Assembly (NCBI GenBank): GCA_029946075.1
Contig: JAQSDT010000134.1
Location: forward strand, 1-6,608
DNA length: 6,608 nucleotides
Direction: 5' to 3'
From: a bacterium
GTDB lineage: Bacteria; Pseudomonadota; Alphaproteobacteria; Rhizobiales; Xanthobacteraceae
This document shows, piece after piece, positions 1 to 5,720 of this stretch. Below the pieces are notes generated by a model, which was not told the origin of the DNA, made no database searches, and was given only the letters and a program-made list of their open reading frames with translations. The position numbers and the translations under genes are program-made. Every line of letters begins with the position of its first letter. The first letter of the stretch is position 1.

Positions 1-72
1 GCAGCGTCATTCTTCGACACGCCGCAAACCCCCGAGGCCAGAACCTTCCTCGCGGGAGAATTACTCGTATGA
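1..72 (+). CDS. tupC: C-terminal end of an ABC-transporter ATP-binding protein, probably tungstate TupC (partial)
   Basis: The window opens inside a reading frame that encodes 23 residues before a TGA at 70-72. The tail ends in TFLAGELLV, the kind of ending seen in ATPases of the tungstate (Tup) and related oxyanion importers, where a phenylalanine and a TRxFLxGxLL-like segment close the protein. No Walker or signature motif is inside the window, so the family call rests on this tail and on tupA lying immediately downstream. In the family this subunit hydrolyses ATP at the inner face of the membrane to drive substrate import through the permease TupB. The stop codon shares bases with an ATG at 69, and the likely tupA start at 87 is 14 bases beyond, so translation is probably coupled. 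Confidence 0.7.
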   Translation, partial: AASFFDTPQTPEARTFLAGELLV

Positions 73-73
73 G

Positions 74-82
74 GGAAGGAAA
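74..82 (+). promoter_or_regulatory. Ribosome-binding site that favours the tupA start at 87
   Basis: The purine run GGAAGGAA, just after the tupC stop, sits four to five bases before the ATG at 87. The in-frame ATG at 69 lies upstream of it and has no comparable site. The ATG at 87 also gives a signal peptide that starts directly with a short positively charged segment. Translation from 69 would only add six residues. Confidence 0.6.
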
Positions 83-86
83 CCCG

Positions 87-920
87 ATGACTACATTCAC
101 CCGCCGGCTGCTGATCGCAGCCGCCGCATCGCTGGCGTTGTCCGGTAACGCGTCCGCTCAGGAAAAATCCATCGTGGTGGCCTCCACCACCTCGACGCAG
201 GATTCCGGCCTGTTCGGCTTTATCCTTCCGATGTTCAAGGCCAAAACAGGGATCGACGTGAAGGTGGTAGCGCAAGGTACCGGCCAGGCGCTCGATACCG
301 CGCGCCGCGGCGATGCCGACGTGGTGTTCGTGCATGCCAAGCCGGCCGAAGAAAAGTTCGTGTCCGAGGGATTTGGCGTCAAGCGCTATCCCGTGATGTA
401 CAACGACTTCGTGCTGATCGGCCCCAAGGCGGATCCCGCCGGCATCAAGGGGTCAAAGGACATCGTGGCCGCGCTGACCGCGATCAAGACCAAAGGCGTG
501 GAGTTCATCTCGCGCGGCGACAAGTCCGGCACCCATCAGGCCGAGATCAATCTCTGGAAGGTCGCCGGCATCGACATCACCAAGGACAAGGGCCCCTGGT
601 ACAAGGAGATCGGGCAAGGCATGGGCGCCGCGCTCAACACCGCCTCGGCGTCCAGCGCCTATGTGCTGGCCGACCGCGGTACCTGGCTGTCGTTCAAGAA
701 CCGCGGCGACCTCTTGATATCCGTCGAAGGCGACAAGCGCCTGTTCAACCAATATGGCGTCATGCTGGTGAATCCGGAAAAGCATCCGACCGTCAGGAAA
801 GACCTCGGCCAGCAGTTGATCGACTGGCTGGTGTCGGCGGAGGGCCAGAAAGCCATCACCGACTACAAGATCAACGGCGAGCAACTGTTCTATCCCAATG
901 CCAGCGATCCCGGTGCGTGA
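87..920 (+). CDS. tupA: Tungstate ABC transporter, periplasmic substrate-binding protein TupA
   Basis: From the ATG at 87 the protein has 277 residues, the normal size for TupA. Residues 1-24 form a signal peptide (TRR, a hydrophobic Ala/Leu stretch, then cleavage after ASA before QEK). The mature N-terminus carries VASTTSTQDSGL (31-42), the Thr/Ser-rich oxyanion-binding signature of TupA. Further family segments follow: GTGQAL (64-69), RGDADVVFVHA (74-84), ISRGDKSGTH (141-150) and LADRGTW (194-200). TupA proteins bind tungstate with very high affinity in the periplasm and hand it to the TupBC permease/ATPase. The tail of a TupC-like ATPase directly upstream supports the call. The 3' end overlaps the next gene by 23 bases. 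A related phosphate- or molybdate-type binding protein is less likely, because the STTST-QDSGL signature is specific to this group. Tungstate specificity itself is inferred from the family. Confidence 0.9.
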   Translation: MTTFTRRLLIAAAASLALSGNASAQEKSIVVASTTSTQDSGLFGFILPMFKAKTGIDVKVVAQGTGQALDTARRGDADVVFVHAKPAEEKFVSEGFGVKRYPVMYNDFVLIGPKADPAGIKGSKDIVAALTAIKTKGVEFISRGDKSGTHQAEINLWKVAGIDITKDKGPWYKEIGQGMGAALNTASASSAYVLADRGTWLSFKNRGDLLISVEGDKRLFNQYGVMLVNPEKHPTVRKDLGQQLIDWLVSAEGQKAITDYKINGEQLFYPNASDPGA

Positions 921-1725
921 TGCGCGCAGGGTATCCGTTGCGCTTGCGGTCATTGCGGCCATGACGGTGCCCGTCATGGCCGATGAACCGGTGTTGCTCC
1001 ACGCCGCCGGCAGTCTGCGCAGCGCGCTGACCGATGTCGCGAAAGAGTTCGAAGCCGCAGGCCTCGGCAAGGTGCAGGCGAAATTCGGCGCGTCCGGCCT
1101 CCTGAAGAGCGATATCTCGGGCGGCGCCAGGGCAGAGGTGTTCGCCTCCGCCAACATGGAGCATCCGCAGGCGCTGGCGCAGGACAAGCGCAGCGGGCCG
1201 GTGATGCTGTTTGCGCGCAACCGGCTGTGCGCACTGGTGCGGCCGGGCCTCGAGGTCACGCCGGCCTCGCTGCTCGACCGCATGCTCGACGCGCAGGTCA
1301 AACTCGGCACCTCGACGCCGAAAGCGGATCCTTCGGGCGATTATGCCTGGGAAGTCTTCCACAAGGCCGAGAAGCTCAAACCCGGCAGCCTTGTTGCGCT
1401 GGAGACGAAGGCTCTGCAACTCACCGGCGGACCGTCGAGCCCGCCGACGCCGCCAAACCGTTCGATCTATGGCGAACTGGTCGCGCAAGGTGCGGCCGAC
1501 ATCTTCCTGACCTATTGCACCGGTGCGAAGGCGGCGCAGCAGGAAAATCCTGCGCAGCGGATCGTTGCGCTGCCGGATGCTCTCGCGGTGGGCGCCGACT
1601 ATGGACTGACTGTGATCAACGGCGCCTCACCTGCGGCCTATCAGTTCGCGATGTTCGTCCTTTCGGGACAAGGCCAGCGCATTTTCGCGAAACACGGTTT
1701 TGCCGCGCCGGCGCTGCCGCAATAG
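898..1725 (+). CDS. ModA-like periplasmic molybdate/oxyanion-binding protein
   Basis: This 275-residue secreted protein has an Arg-rich start (RDARR, 7-11), a hydrophobic core and a probable cleavage after VMA (residue 28). The mature part begins DEPVLLHAAGSLRSAL; the AAGSL segment (36-40) and GASGLL (65-70) match the two serine-bearing oxyanion-contact segments of ModA-type binding proteins (SBP_bac_11 fold). KADPSGDYAWEVF (142-154) resembles the mid-protein ADP segment of that family, and SIYGELVAQGAADIFLTYCTGA (189-210) its C-terminal lobe. Length and order fit a complete ModA-like protein. The gene starts inside the end of tupA, so translation is probably coupled; an in-frame GTG at 913 and an ATG at 961 are alternatives, but only 898 or 913 keeps a full signal peptide. 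The ligand could be molybdate, tungstate or another oxyanion. It lacks a dedicated permease in view, so it may share the Tup transporter. Confidence 0.8.
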   Translation: MPAIPVRDARRVSVALAVIAAMTVPVMADEPVLLHAAGSLRSALTDVAKEFEAAGLGKVQAKFGASGLLKSDISGGARAEVFASANMEHPQALAQDKRSGPVMLFARNRLCALVRPGLEVTPASLLDRMLDAQVKLGTSTPKADPSGDYAWEVFHKAEKLKPGSLVALETKALQLTGGPSSPPTPPNRSIYGELVAQGAADIFLTYCTGAKAAQQENPAQRIVALPDALAVGADYGLTVINGASPAAYQFAMFVLSGQGQRIFAKHGFAAPALPQ

Positions 1726-1734
1726 GAGCGATCC

Positions 1735-2241
1735 ATGCTGCGCACGAACCTTGCCGTCGTGGCGTTGTTCGCCTCGCTCGTCCCGGCGATCGCCGCGGAG
1801 GATGGCTGCGAAAAATTCGCATGGCCACTGGCGCGCGAGCGCGCGACGTTCGCGGCACCCGACAAGACCGCGCTTGCATCGGGCGCGACGCTGTCGGCGA
1901 TTCCCGCCGGCCCGCTGGTGATCCGCCTGCAGCCGGCGGCGGAGGCCACCTTCGCGATGCCGCCGGAGCGCAAGCCGCGCAGCGAACAGTGGCACGGCGG
2001 CATGGTGCAATTTCCGGCGCTGCCGAAGGCGGGCATCTATCAGATCACGCTGTCGGACGAGGCCTGGATCGACGTCGTTCAGAACGGCCGCTACGCGCGC
2101 TCGGTCGGCAGTACCGGCCGCGGCGATTGCCCCGGCGTGCGCAAGAGTGTTCGCCTCGATCTCGACGCGGCGCCGTTCGCGCTGCAGGTCAGCGGCGTTC
2201 CCTCCGACAGCATCGTGATTGCGATCGGCGCCGCGCAATAA
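1735..2241 (+). CDS. Small secreted protein of unknown function in the oxyanion-uptake operon
   Basis: I do not recognise this 168-residue protein. Residues 1-21 are a clear signal peptide (MLRTNL, hydrophobic run, AIA/A cleavage), so it should be periplasmic. The mature protein has exactly two cysteines, C25 near the new N-terminus and C132 in a RGDCPGVRKSVR segment, which could form one disulfide. The rest alternates short hydrophobic strands with charged turns (LVIRLQPAAEATFAM, IYQITLSDEAWIDVV, FALQVSGVPSDSIVIAI), suggesting an all-beta domain. An AGGAG-type ribosome site overlaps the stop of the ModA-like gene, and the gap is only nine bases, so it is almost certainly in the same transcript. 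An accessory periplasmic role in oxyanion handling is a guess from context only. Its GC and codon style match its neighbours. Confidence 0.8.
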   Translation: MLRTNLAVVALFASLVPAIAAEDGCEKFAWPLARERATFAAPDKTALASGATLSAIPAGPLVIRLQPAAEATFAMPPERKPRSEQWHGGMVQFPALPKAGIYQITLSDEAWIDVVQNGRYARSVGSTGRGDCPGVRKSVRLDLDAAPFALQVSGVPSDSIVIAIGAAQ

Positions 2242-2379
2242 ACCGCGCTGTCTGCGGCATCGGGAACTCCGGCCATCTATCTTCGTGAACGATCGTTTAG
2301 ATTGCGGTCGAAATGTCGCATGTCAGGAACGCGACGCGCGCCCGGCGATTGACCTCCACACGTTCACTGGAGTTCAGAG
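2242..2379 (+). promoter_or_regulatory. Intergenic region likely carrying the promoter of the His-rich protein gene
   Basis: These 138 bases separate the oxyanion operon from the next + strand gene. No clear terminator hairpin with a T-run is visible after the operon. A perfect 10-base palindrome (AACGATCGTT, 2288-2297) lies in its middle, and the stretch around 2280-2315 is more AT-rich than the surroundings. I cannot point to a convincing -35/-10 pair. A GGAG at 2369-2372, seven bases before the ATG, is the ribosome site of the next gene. Confidence 0.35.
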
Positions 2380-2709
2380 ATGAAGAAGCTAGCTATCGCA
2401 ATTGCCGTCGGCACCGCCGCGCTGATGGCAGGTTCCACCGCCAACGCCGCCGGCACCGGCGTCAAGGCGCAACGCACGACGGATGCTGCGCAGACCTCGA
2501 CCGACATCGGCTCGCGCCACCGTCACGGCCACTGGCGCGGTCATCACGGCCATCGCCACGCGCATCAGCGCTATTATCGTCCGCACTACAACAGCTACAA
2601 TTACTATCAGCCGCGTCCCTACGGCTACTACCGCGGTGGCCCCCGCTACTATGGCGGCGGTCCCGGCGTAACCTTCAGCTTCGGCAGCGGCGGCTATCGC
2701 GGCTGGTAA
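2380..2709 (+). CDS. Small secreted His-rich and Tyr/Gly-rich protein
   Basis: The 109-residue product starts with a standard signal peptide (MKK, hydrophobic core, cleavage after ANA at residue 23). The mature part has three zones. The first is a short Thr/Ala/Gln-rich linker (24-45). The second is a histidine cluster at 46-63 with eight histidines spaced by Arg, Gly and Trp (HRHGHWRGHHGHRH). The third is a Tyr/Gly/Pro-rich tail (65-109) with repeated YY pairs, ending GGYRGW. Small exported proteins of this composition are common in Bradyrhizobium-type genomes and are uncharacterised. The histidine cluster could bind Ni, Zn or Cu, or be simple low-complexity surface material; the sequence alone cannot decide. 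The start is supported by GGAG at 2369-2372, and the gene is closed by a strong terminator 20 bases downstream, so it is probably its own unit. Confidence 0.85.
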   Translation: MKKLAIAIAVGTAALMAGSTANAAGTGVKAQRTTDAAQTSTDIGSRHRHGHWRGHHGHRHAHQRYYRPHYNSYNYYQPRPYGYYRGGPRYYGGGPGVTFSFGSGGYRGW

Positions 2710-2728
2710 GGTCAGGCAGACGAGACGG

Positions 2729-2754
2729 AAAGCCCGCAGCCATGCGGGCTTTTT
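2729..2754 (+). terminator. Rho-independent terminator after the His-rich protein gene
   Basis: A perfect 10-base-pair stem, AAAGCCCGCA at 2729-2738 with TGCGGGCTTT at 2743-2752, closes a four-base loop (GCCA). The 3' arm runs into five consecutive T (2750-2754). It lies 19 bases past the stop codon of the upstream gene. The A-run on the 5' side means it could also work weakly in the opposite direction. Confidence 0.93.
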
Positions 2755-2822
2755 CGTGCGGAAGGGTATAGGCTGGGATTCGCGCCGGTCCTGGCGCGAT
2801 CCCTCCATTGAAAGAATCCATC

Positions 2823-3023
2823 ATGAGCGAGCGACTCGAAACGCTGAAGAAGGCCCGTGAGCGCATGATCGAGGACCGGGACGCTCACGCCAAGGTGCTG
2901 GCCGCCCCGTTCGACCGCGACAAGGCCGAGCGCGCCCGCAACAAGTTCATCGAGATCCAGGTGCTGGTCGATGCGCTGGACCGCGCGATCCATGGCGAAG
3001 TGGCGATCGCGGCGGTGGGCTGA
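2823..3023 (+). CDS. Small charged helical protein of unknown function
   Basis: From the ATG at 2823 the product is 66 residues with no signal peptide, so it is probably cytoplasmic. Residues 1-27 (MSERLETLKKARERMIEDRD...) and 33-57 (DKAERARNKFIEIQVLVDALDRAI) read as two amphipathic helices joined by an APFDR turn, which suggests a helical hairpin or a short coiled coil. I recognise no catalytic motif. An in-frame TTG at 2808 would add five residues; I prefer the ATG because the only purine-rich stretch (GAAAGA, 2810-2815) lies at a suitable distance before it. It follows the terminator at 2729-2754, so it must have its own promoter within about 70 bases. It converges with the regulator gene on the minus strand, with 18 bases between the stops. 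It could be a conserved housekeeping small protein of this bacterial family. Confidence 0.7.
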   Translation: MSERLETLKKARERMIEDRDAHAKVLAAPFDRDKAERARNKFIEIQVLVDALDRAIHGEVAIAAVG

Positions 3024-3041
3024 GTTTGCCGCCCGCGCAGT

Positions 3042-3821
3042 CTATTCCTGCAGCGACGACACGCTCGCGGCGATGTTGTCGGCGAGACCTTTGACCAGGG
3101 GCACGTAGCGCCGGATGACGTCGGCACGGTCGAGCGCCGAGGCGAAGTAGGTCATGCCGACCGTGGCGAGTACGCGTTGATTGACGAGGATGGGAACGGC
3201 AATGGTGCCCGATGAACGCGGTTCCACCATCTGGTCGCGCTCGGCAAAGCCCTGTTTGCGGATCGCGGCGAGCAATGACAGCGCGCGCCGGCGCTCGCCG
3301 GCCAGCCTGTCCTCCGGCTCCTGCGACCGCGTCAGCATGTCGAGCAGCATCGAGCGTTCGCTGGTCGGGCAGAAGGCCAGATAGGCGCGGCCCAGCGCCC
3401 GGCCGAGCAGGCTGAGCTGCATGTTCAGCGTGCCGTGAAATGGCGAGACCGGACTGTCGGGGATGGTGCTGAAGCGGACCACGACGCTGGAACGGTCGAG
3501 CACGGCGATGGCGATCGGCCAGTGATATTGCCGCGTGAAGGCGATCGCCCAGGGGCGGGCGGCTTCCACCACCATCGGATCGCCGTGGAAGCCGTTGCTG
3601 AGCGACTTGACGCGCGAGGCGACCGCATAGCCGCCCTGTCGCCGGTCGTTCGCGGCATAGCCCATCGCGCACAGCGATTTCATCAGCCGGACCACGGTCG
3701 ATTTCGGGAGCCCCGTCGCCTTGTGCAGGCGGTCGAGCGATGTGACGCGGTGGCGGTTGAGTTCCTCCAGCAGCAGCAGCGAGCGGGAGGCGGCCTCGAC
3801 GGTGGCGGTCTTGAGCGGCAT
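3042..3821 (-). CDS. IclR-family transcriptional regulator (MhpR-like)
   Basis: The 259-residue protein has the usual IclR length and layout. Residues 7-60 form the N-terminal winged helix-turn-helix, with the helix pair TSLDRLHKATGLPKSTVVRL (28-47) and the turn into MGYAANDRRQGGYAVASR. Residues 75-259 form the C-terminal GAF-like ligand-binding domain (IAIAVLDRSSVVVRFSTIP, LGRALGRAYLAFCP, GTIAVPILVNQRVLATVGMTYF). The LLEELNRHR...GLPKSTVVRLM style and the single-pocket domain resemble MhpR, the activator of phenylpropionate catabolism. IclR-family proteins often control adjacent catabolic genes in response to a pathway intermediate, and this one diverges from such an operon. The ATG at 3821 is preferred over a TTG at 3827, because an AGGTGGA motif lies 9-10 bases before the ATG but too close to the TTG. 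A palindrome covers that site, which suggests self-regulation. Activator or repressor cannot be told from sequence. Confidence 0.9.
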   Translation of the reverse strand: MPLKTATVEAASRSLLLLEELNRHRVTSLDRLHKATGLPKSTVVRLMKSLCAMGYAANDRRQGGYAVASRVKSLSNGFHGDPMVVEAARPWAIAFTRQYHWPIAIAVLDRSSVVVRFSTIPDSPVSPFHGTLNMQLSLLGRALGRAYLAFCPTSERSMLLDMLTRSQEPEDRLAGERRRALSLLAAIRKQGFAERDQMVEPRSSGTIAVPILVNQRVLATVGMTYFASALDRADVIRRYVPLVKGLADNIAASVSSLQE

Positions 3822-3829
3822 GTTCAAAA

Positions 3830-3844
3830 TTCCACCTGGTGGAA
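3830..3844. promoter_or_regulatory. Probable IclR-type operator, perfect 15-base dyad
   Basis: TTCCACCTGGTGGAA is a perfect inverted repeat with seven-base arms around one central base. It lies 8 bases upstream of the regulator's ATG and covers its AGGTGGA ribosome-binding motif. IclR-family regulators typically bind palindromes of about this length next to their own gene, often with TTCC/GGAA-type outer arms. Position and symmetry make it the best candidate operator in the window; binding is inferred. Confidence 0.65.
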
Positions 3845-3863
3845 CGCTGCGGAATAGCTATGG

Positions 3864-3878
3864 CCGACCTCGGGTCGG
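3864..3878. repeat. Second 15-base dyad in the divergent region
   Basis: CCGACC at 3864-3869 and GGTCGG at 3873-3878 form a perfect six-base-pair inverted repeat around TCG. Its centre is 34 bases from the centre of the dyad at 3830-3844, close to three helical turns. The arm sequence differs from the first dyad, so it may be the site of another regulator or an RNA hairpin in the leader of the aldolase transcript. Confidence 0.4.
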
Positions 3879-3945
3879 ACTGCAATGGATTTCGCCAGGT
3901 GCCACGCGAGGGTCGGTTTTCCGAATGCCGGCCGCGCAGATGGCC

Positions 3946-3953
3946 GGGAGGAG
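3946..3953 (+). promoter_or_regulatory. Strong ribosome-binding site that decides a TTG start
   Basis: GGGAGGAG is close to a full anti-16S match and ends five bases before the TTG at 3959. No ATG in the aldolase frame lies at a suitable distance, and translation from 3959 gives the right length for the family. This is the main argument for starting the aldolase at a TTG. Confidence 0.75.
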
Positions 3954-3958
3954 CCAGA

Positions 3959-4777
3959 TTGTCCGGAGATATTGTCAGGCCGCACTATTCGTCGTTCCGG
4001 CGCCGCTTCGCCGCCGGGCAAATCGTCGTCGGCAGTTTCATCAAAACGCCGACCACGCATGCGACTGAGATTTTCGGCGGGCTGGGTTATGATTTCGTCG
4101 TGATCGACGAGGAGCACGCGCCGATCGACCGCGCGATGACCGACGTCATGCTGCTGGCCGCGCGTGCCGGCAACCTTGCCGGGATCGTGCGGGTGTCGTC
4201 GGACGATCCGGCCAAGATTCTGTCGTGCCTCGATTGCGGCGCGGCCGGCGTGCTGGTGCCCCACGTCGCGACCGTCGAGAAGGCGCGCGCGGTTGCCGCC
4301 GCCGCGCGTTACCGGGGTGGACGGCGCGGCTATTCCGGCTCGTCCCGCGCCGGCGCCTATGGCGCCACGCCGATGTGGAGTCTGGTCGACGAACAGGATG
4401 CGTCGGCCTGCGCGATTGCGATGATCGAGGATCCCGAAGCGCTCGATGCGATCGACGCCATCGCGGCCGTGGACGGCATCCACGGCTTCTTCATCGGTCG
4501 CGGCGATCTCACCGTTGCGCTTGGCGCCAAATCGTCGGCCGACGCGCCGGTGAGGGATGCCGTCATCCGGATCATGGCGGCGGCGAAGAAAGCGGCGAAA
4601 CCGGTTTGCGTGATGGTGGCGAGCGCGGCGGAAGCGATGGATTTCGCCGGCCTCGGCGCCAGCGCCTTCATCGTCTCGTCCGATCAGGGCTTGATGCGCA
4701 GGGCAGCGGCGCAAACGCTCACCGAATTCAGGACCCTCGTTCAAACCACGGATGCTCAGCATGTATCACAACACTGA
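3959..4777 (+). CDS. HpcH/HpaI-family class II pyruvate aldolase
   Basis: From the TTG at 3959 the protein has 272 residues, near the usual 250-270 of this family. Members cleave 4-hydroxy-2-oxo acids to pyruvate (or oxaloacetate) plus an aldehyde, with a divalent metal, in the cytoplasm. Visible family marks are FGGLGYDFVVIDEEHAP (39-55) with the catalytic-type His53, IVRVS with Arg78 in the pyruvate-binding position, GAAGVLVPHV (94-103), the metal ligand Glu157 in AMIEDPEALD, and the metal ligand Asp183 in IGRGDLTVALG. The usual text at the last site is GPADL; here Pro and Ala are Arg and Gly, so the substrate pocket may differ. The alternative long start at 3839 (GTG) lies within the operator and is unlikely. 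The end overlaps the cupin gene by 26 bases, indicating one operon. A citrate-lyase-beta-like role is possible but less likely. The actual substrate is unknown. Confidence 0.87.
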   Translation: MSGDIVRPHYSSFRRRFAAGQIVVGSFIKTPTTHATEIFGGLGYDFVVIDEEHAPIDRAMTDVMLLAARAGNLAGIVRVSSDDPAKILSCLDCGAAGVLVPHVATVEKARAVAAAARYRGGRRGYSGSSRAGAYGATPMWSLVDEQDASACAIAMIEDPEALDAIDAIAAVDGIHGFFIGRGDLTVALGAKSSADAPVRDAVIRIMAAAKKAAKPVCVMVASAAEAMDFAGLGASAFIVSSDQGLMRRAAAQTLTEFRTLVQTTDAQHVSQH

Positions 4778-5693
4778 TCCCCGCGTCGCGCTCGCCGCCA
4801 CGCCGGCCGGCAGCAAATCCGTCGCCACTCATTTCGCCGGCGCCGAATACGCCAAATTCTACGAAACGCCGCCGTTGGAAGACCGGGACGGCGCGCGTAC
4901 CTGGTACGCCCGGGGCCAGAATTTCATCATCGCCTACAGCGACGCTGACAAGGGCGCCGTGCTGAGCCGGACCGCTCAGCCCGACGAATATGTCGTGCTG
5001 CTTCCCGATCCCGGCGCCGGCGCCGAAATCGTGTGGGGCAACGAGCGAAAATTCGTGAACGGCCACACCATCAGTTTCGTGCCGGCCGGGGTGAGTTCCG
5101 TCACGATGCTGGGCGCCGCCAAGGTGGTGCGCATGATGACGTCGCGGTCCGACGATCTGGCAAAACGATGCTCCAACGCCGCGTCCTATACGACGCCGCA
5201 TCCCAATCTGCCGCCGTTCGAGCCGTGGCCGGAAGCGACGGGCGGGGAGAGGATTCGCACCTACAGCCTCGACGTCGCGGCGACGCCCGGCAGGTTCGGC
5301 CGCATCTTCCGCTGCTCGACCTTCATGGTGAATTTCCTCGAGCCGCGAAACGGTCCGCGCGATCCCGGCAAGATGTCGCCGCATCACCATGACGATTTCG
5401 AACAATGCTCGCTGGCGCTGGCGGGCACCTTCGTTCATCACCTGCGCTGGCCGTGGACGACTGACATGAGCCAGTGGCGCGCCGACGATCACGAAAGCTG
5501 CGGCTCGCCCTCGATCGCCGTGATTCCGCCGCCCTCGATCCACACCTCGCAGGCCGTCGATCCCAAGCTCAATGTGCTCGTCGACATCTTCTGCCCGCCG
5601 CGGCTGGATTTTTCGGCCAGGCCCGGCTGGGTGCTGAACGAAGAAGAATACCCGATGCCCGCGCCGACTGCCGCGGGAAAATCTGCCGCCTGA
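4752..5693 (+). CDS. Two-domain cupin-like protein, possible metal-dependent enzyme
   Basis: The 313-residue protein starts inside the aldolase gene, at the ATG at 4752 or another at 4761; neither has a strong ribosome site, as expected for coupled translation. Two beta-rich halves can be seen. The N-terminal half (about 50-130) has a cupin rhythm (AQPDEYVVLLPD, GHTISFVPAG) but none of the usual histidine ligands. The C-terminal half (about 185-285) has MSPHHHDDFEQCSLALAGTF (208-227) and IPPPSIHTSQ (258-267). This matches the cupin order of two His and a Glu (H211/H213, E217) followed by a later His (H264), so this half probably binds a metal. There is no signal peptide. Bicupins in catabolic operons include ring-cleaving dioxygenases and isomerases; I cannot choose between them, and a non-catalytic role is possible. 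Its place between an aldolase and a hydrolase suggests a step in the same pathway. Confidence 0.7.
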   Translation: MLSMYHNTDPRVALAATPAGSKSVATHFAGAEYAKFYETPPLEDRDGARTWYARGQNFIIAYSDADKGAVLSRTAQPDEYVVLLPDPGAGAEIVWGNERKFVNGHTISFVPAGVSSVTMLGAAKVVRMMTSRSDDLAKRCSNAASYTTPHPNLPPFEPWPEATGGERIRTYSLDVAATPGRFGRIFRCSTFMVNFLEPRNGPRDPGKMSPHHHDDFEQCSLALAGTFVHHLRWPWTTDMSQWRADDHESCGSPSIAVIPPPSIHTSQAVDPKLNVLVDIFCPPRLDFSARPGWVLNEEEYPMPAPTAAGKSAA

Positions 5694-5720
5694 TACGCAT
5701 TCAACCGAAAGGGTCCGGCG

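Larger units (their letters stand above)
3822..3958. promoter_or_regulatory. Divergent control region between the IclR-type regulator and the aldolase operon
   Basis: These 137 bases must carry both promoters. They contain two 15-base dyads, at 3830-3844 and 3864-3878, and a strong ribosome site at 3946-3953. I see no pair of promoter hexamers good enough to name. The frame of the aldolase is open back through this region to 3839, but the extra 40 residues (Arg/Gly/Pro-rich, outside the family domain) are not expected to be translated. Confidence 0.65.

Noticed and set aside
69..86. Upstream ATG for tupA overlapping the tupC stop
   Set aside because: It is in frame, but it precedes the ribosome-binding purines at 74-82 and would place extra residues before a normal signal peptide. 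It remains a minor alternative.
453..1310. 285-codon minus-strand open frame opposite tupA and the ModA-like gene
   Set aside because: It crosses the boundary of two well-supported genes, has no family features and reflects the GC-rich third positions of the plus strand.
1227..2288. 353-codon plus-strand open frame overlapping the ModA-like and small secreted protein genes
   Set aside because: It is Arg/Ala/Gly-rich in the wrong frame, spans a gene junction and lacks any domain signature.
2288..2297. Perfect 10-base palindrome AACGATCGTT
   Set aside because: Too short and isolated to claim an operator; a palindrome of this size is expected by chance in a few kilobases.
2781..2798. Small hairpin CGCGCC/GGCGCG upstream of the 66-residue protein gene
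   Set aside because: It has no T-run and only six base pairs of pure GC, which are frequent by chance in this composition; a strong terminator is already present just upstream.
3822..3827. TTG start two codons upstream of the regulator ATG
   Set aside because: The ribosome motif is too close to the TTG and well placed for the ATG at 3821.
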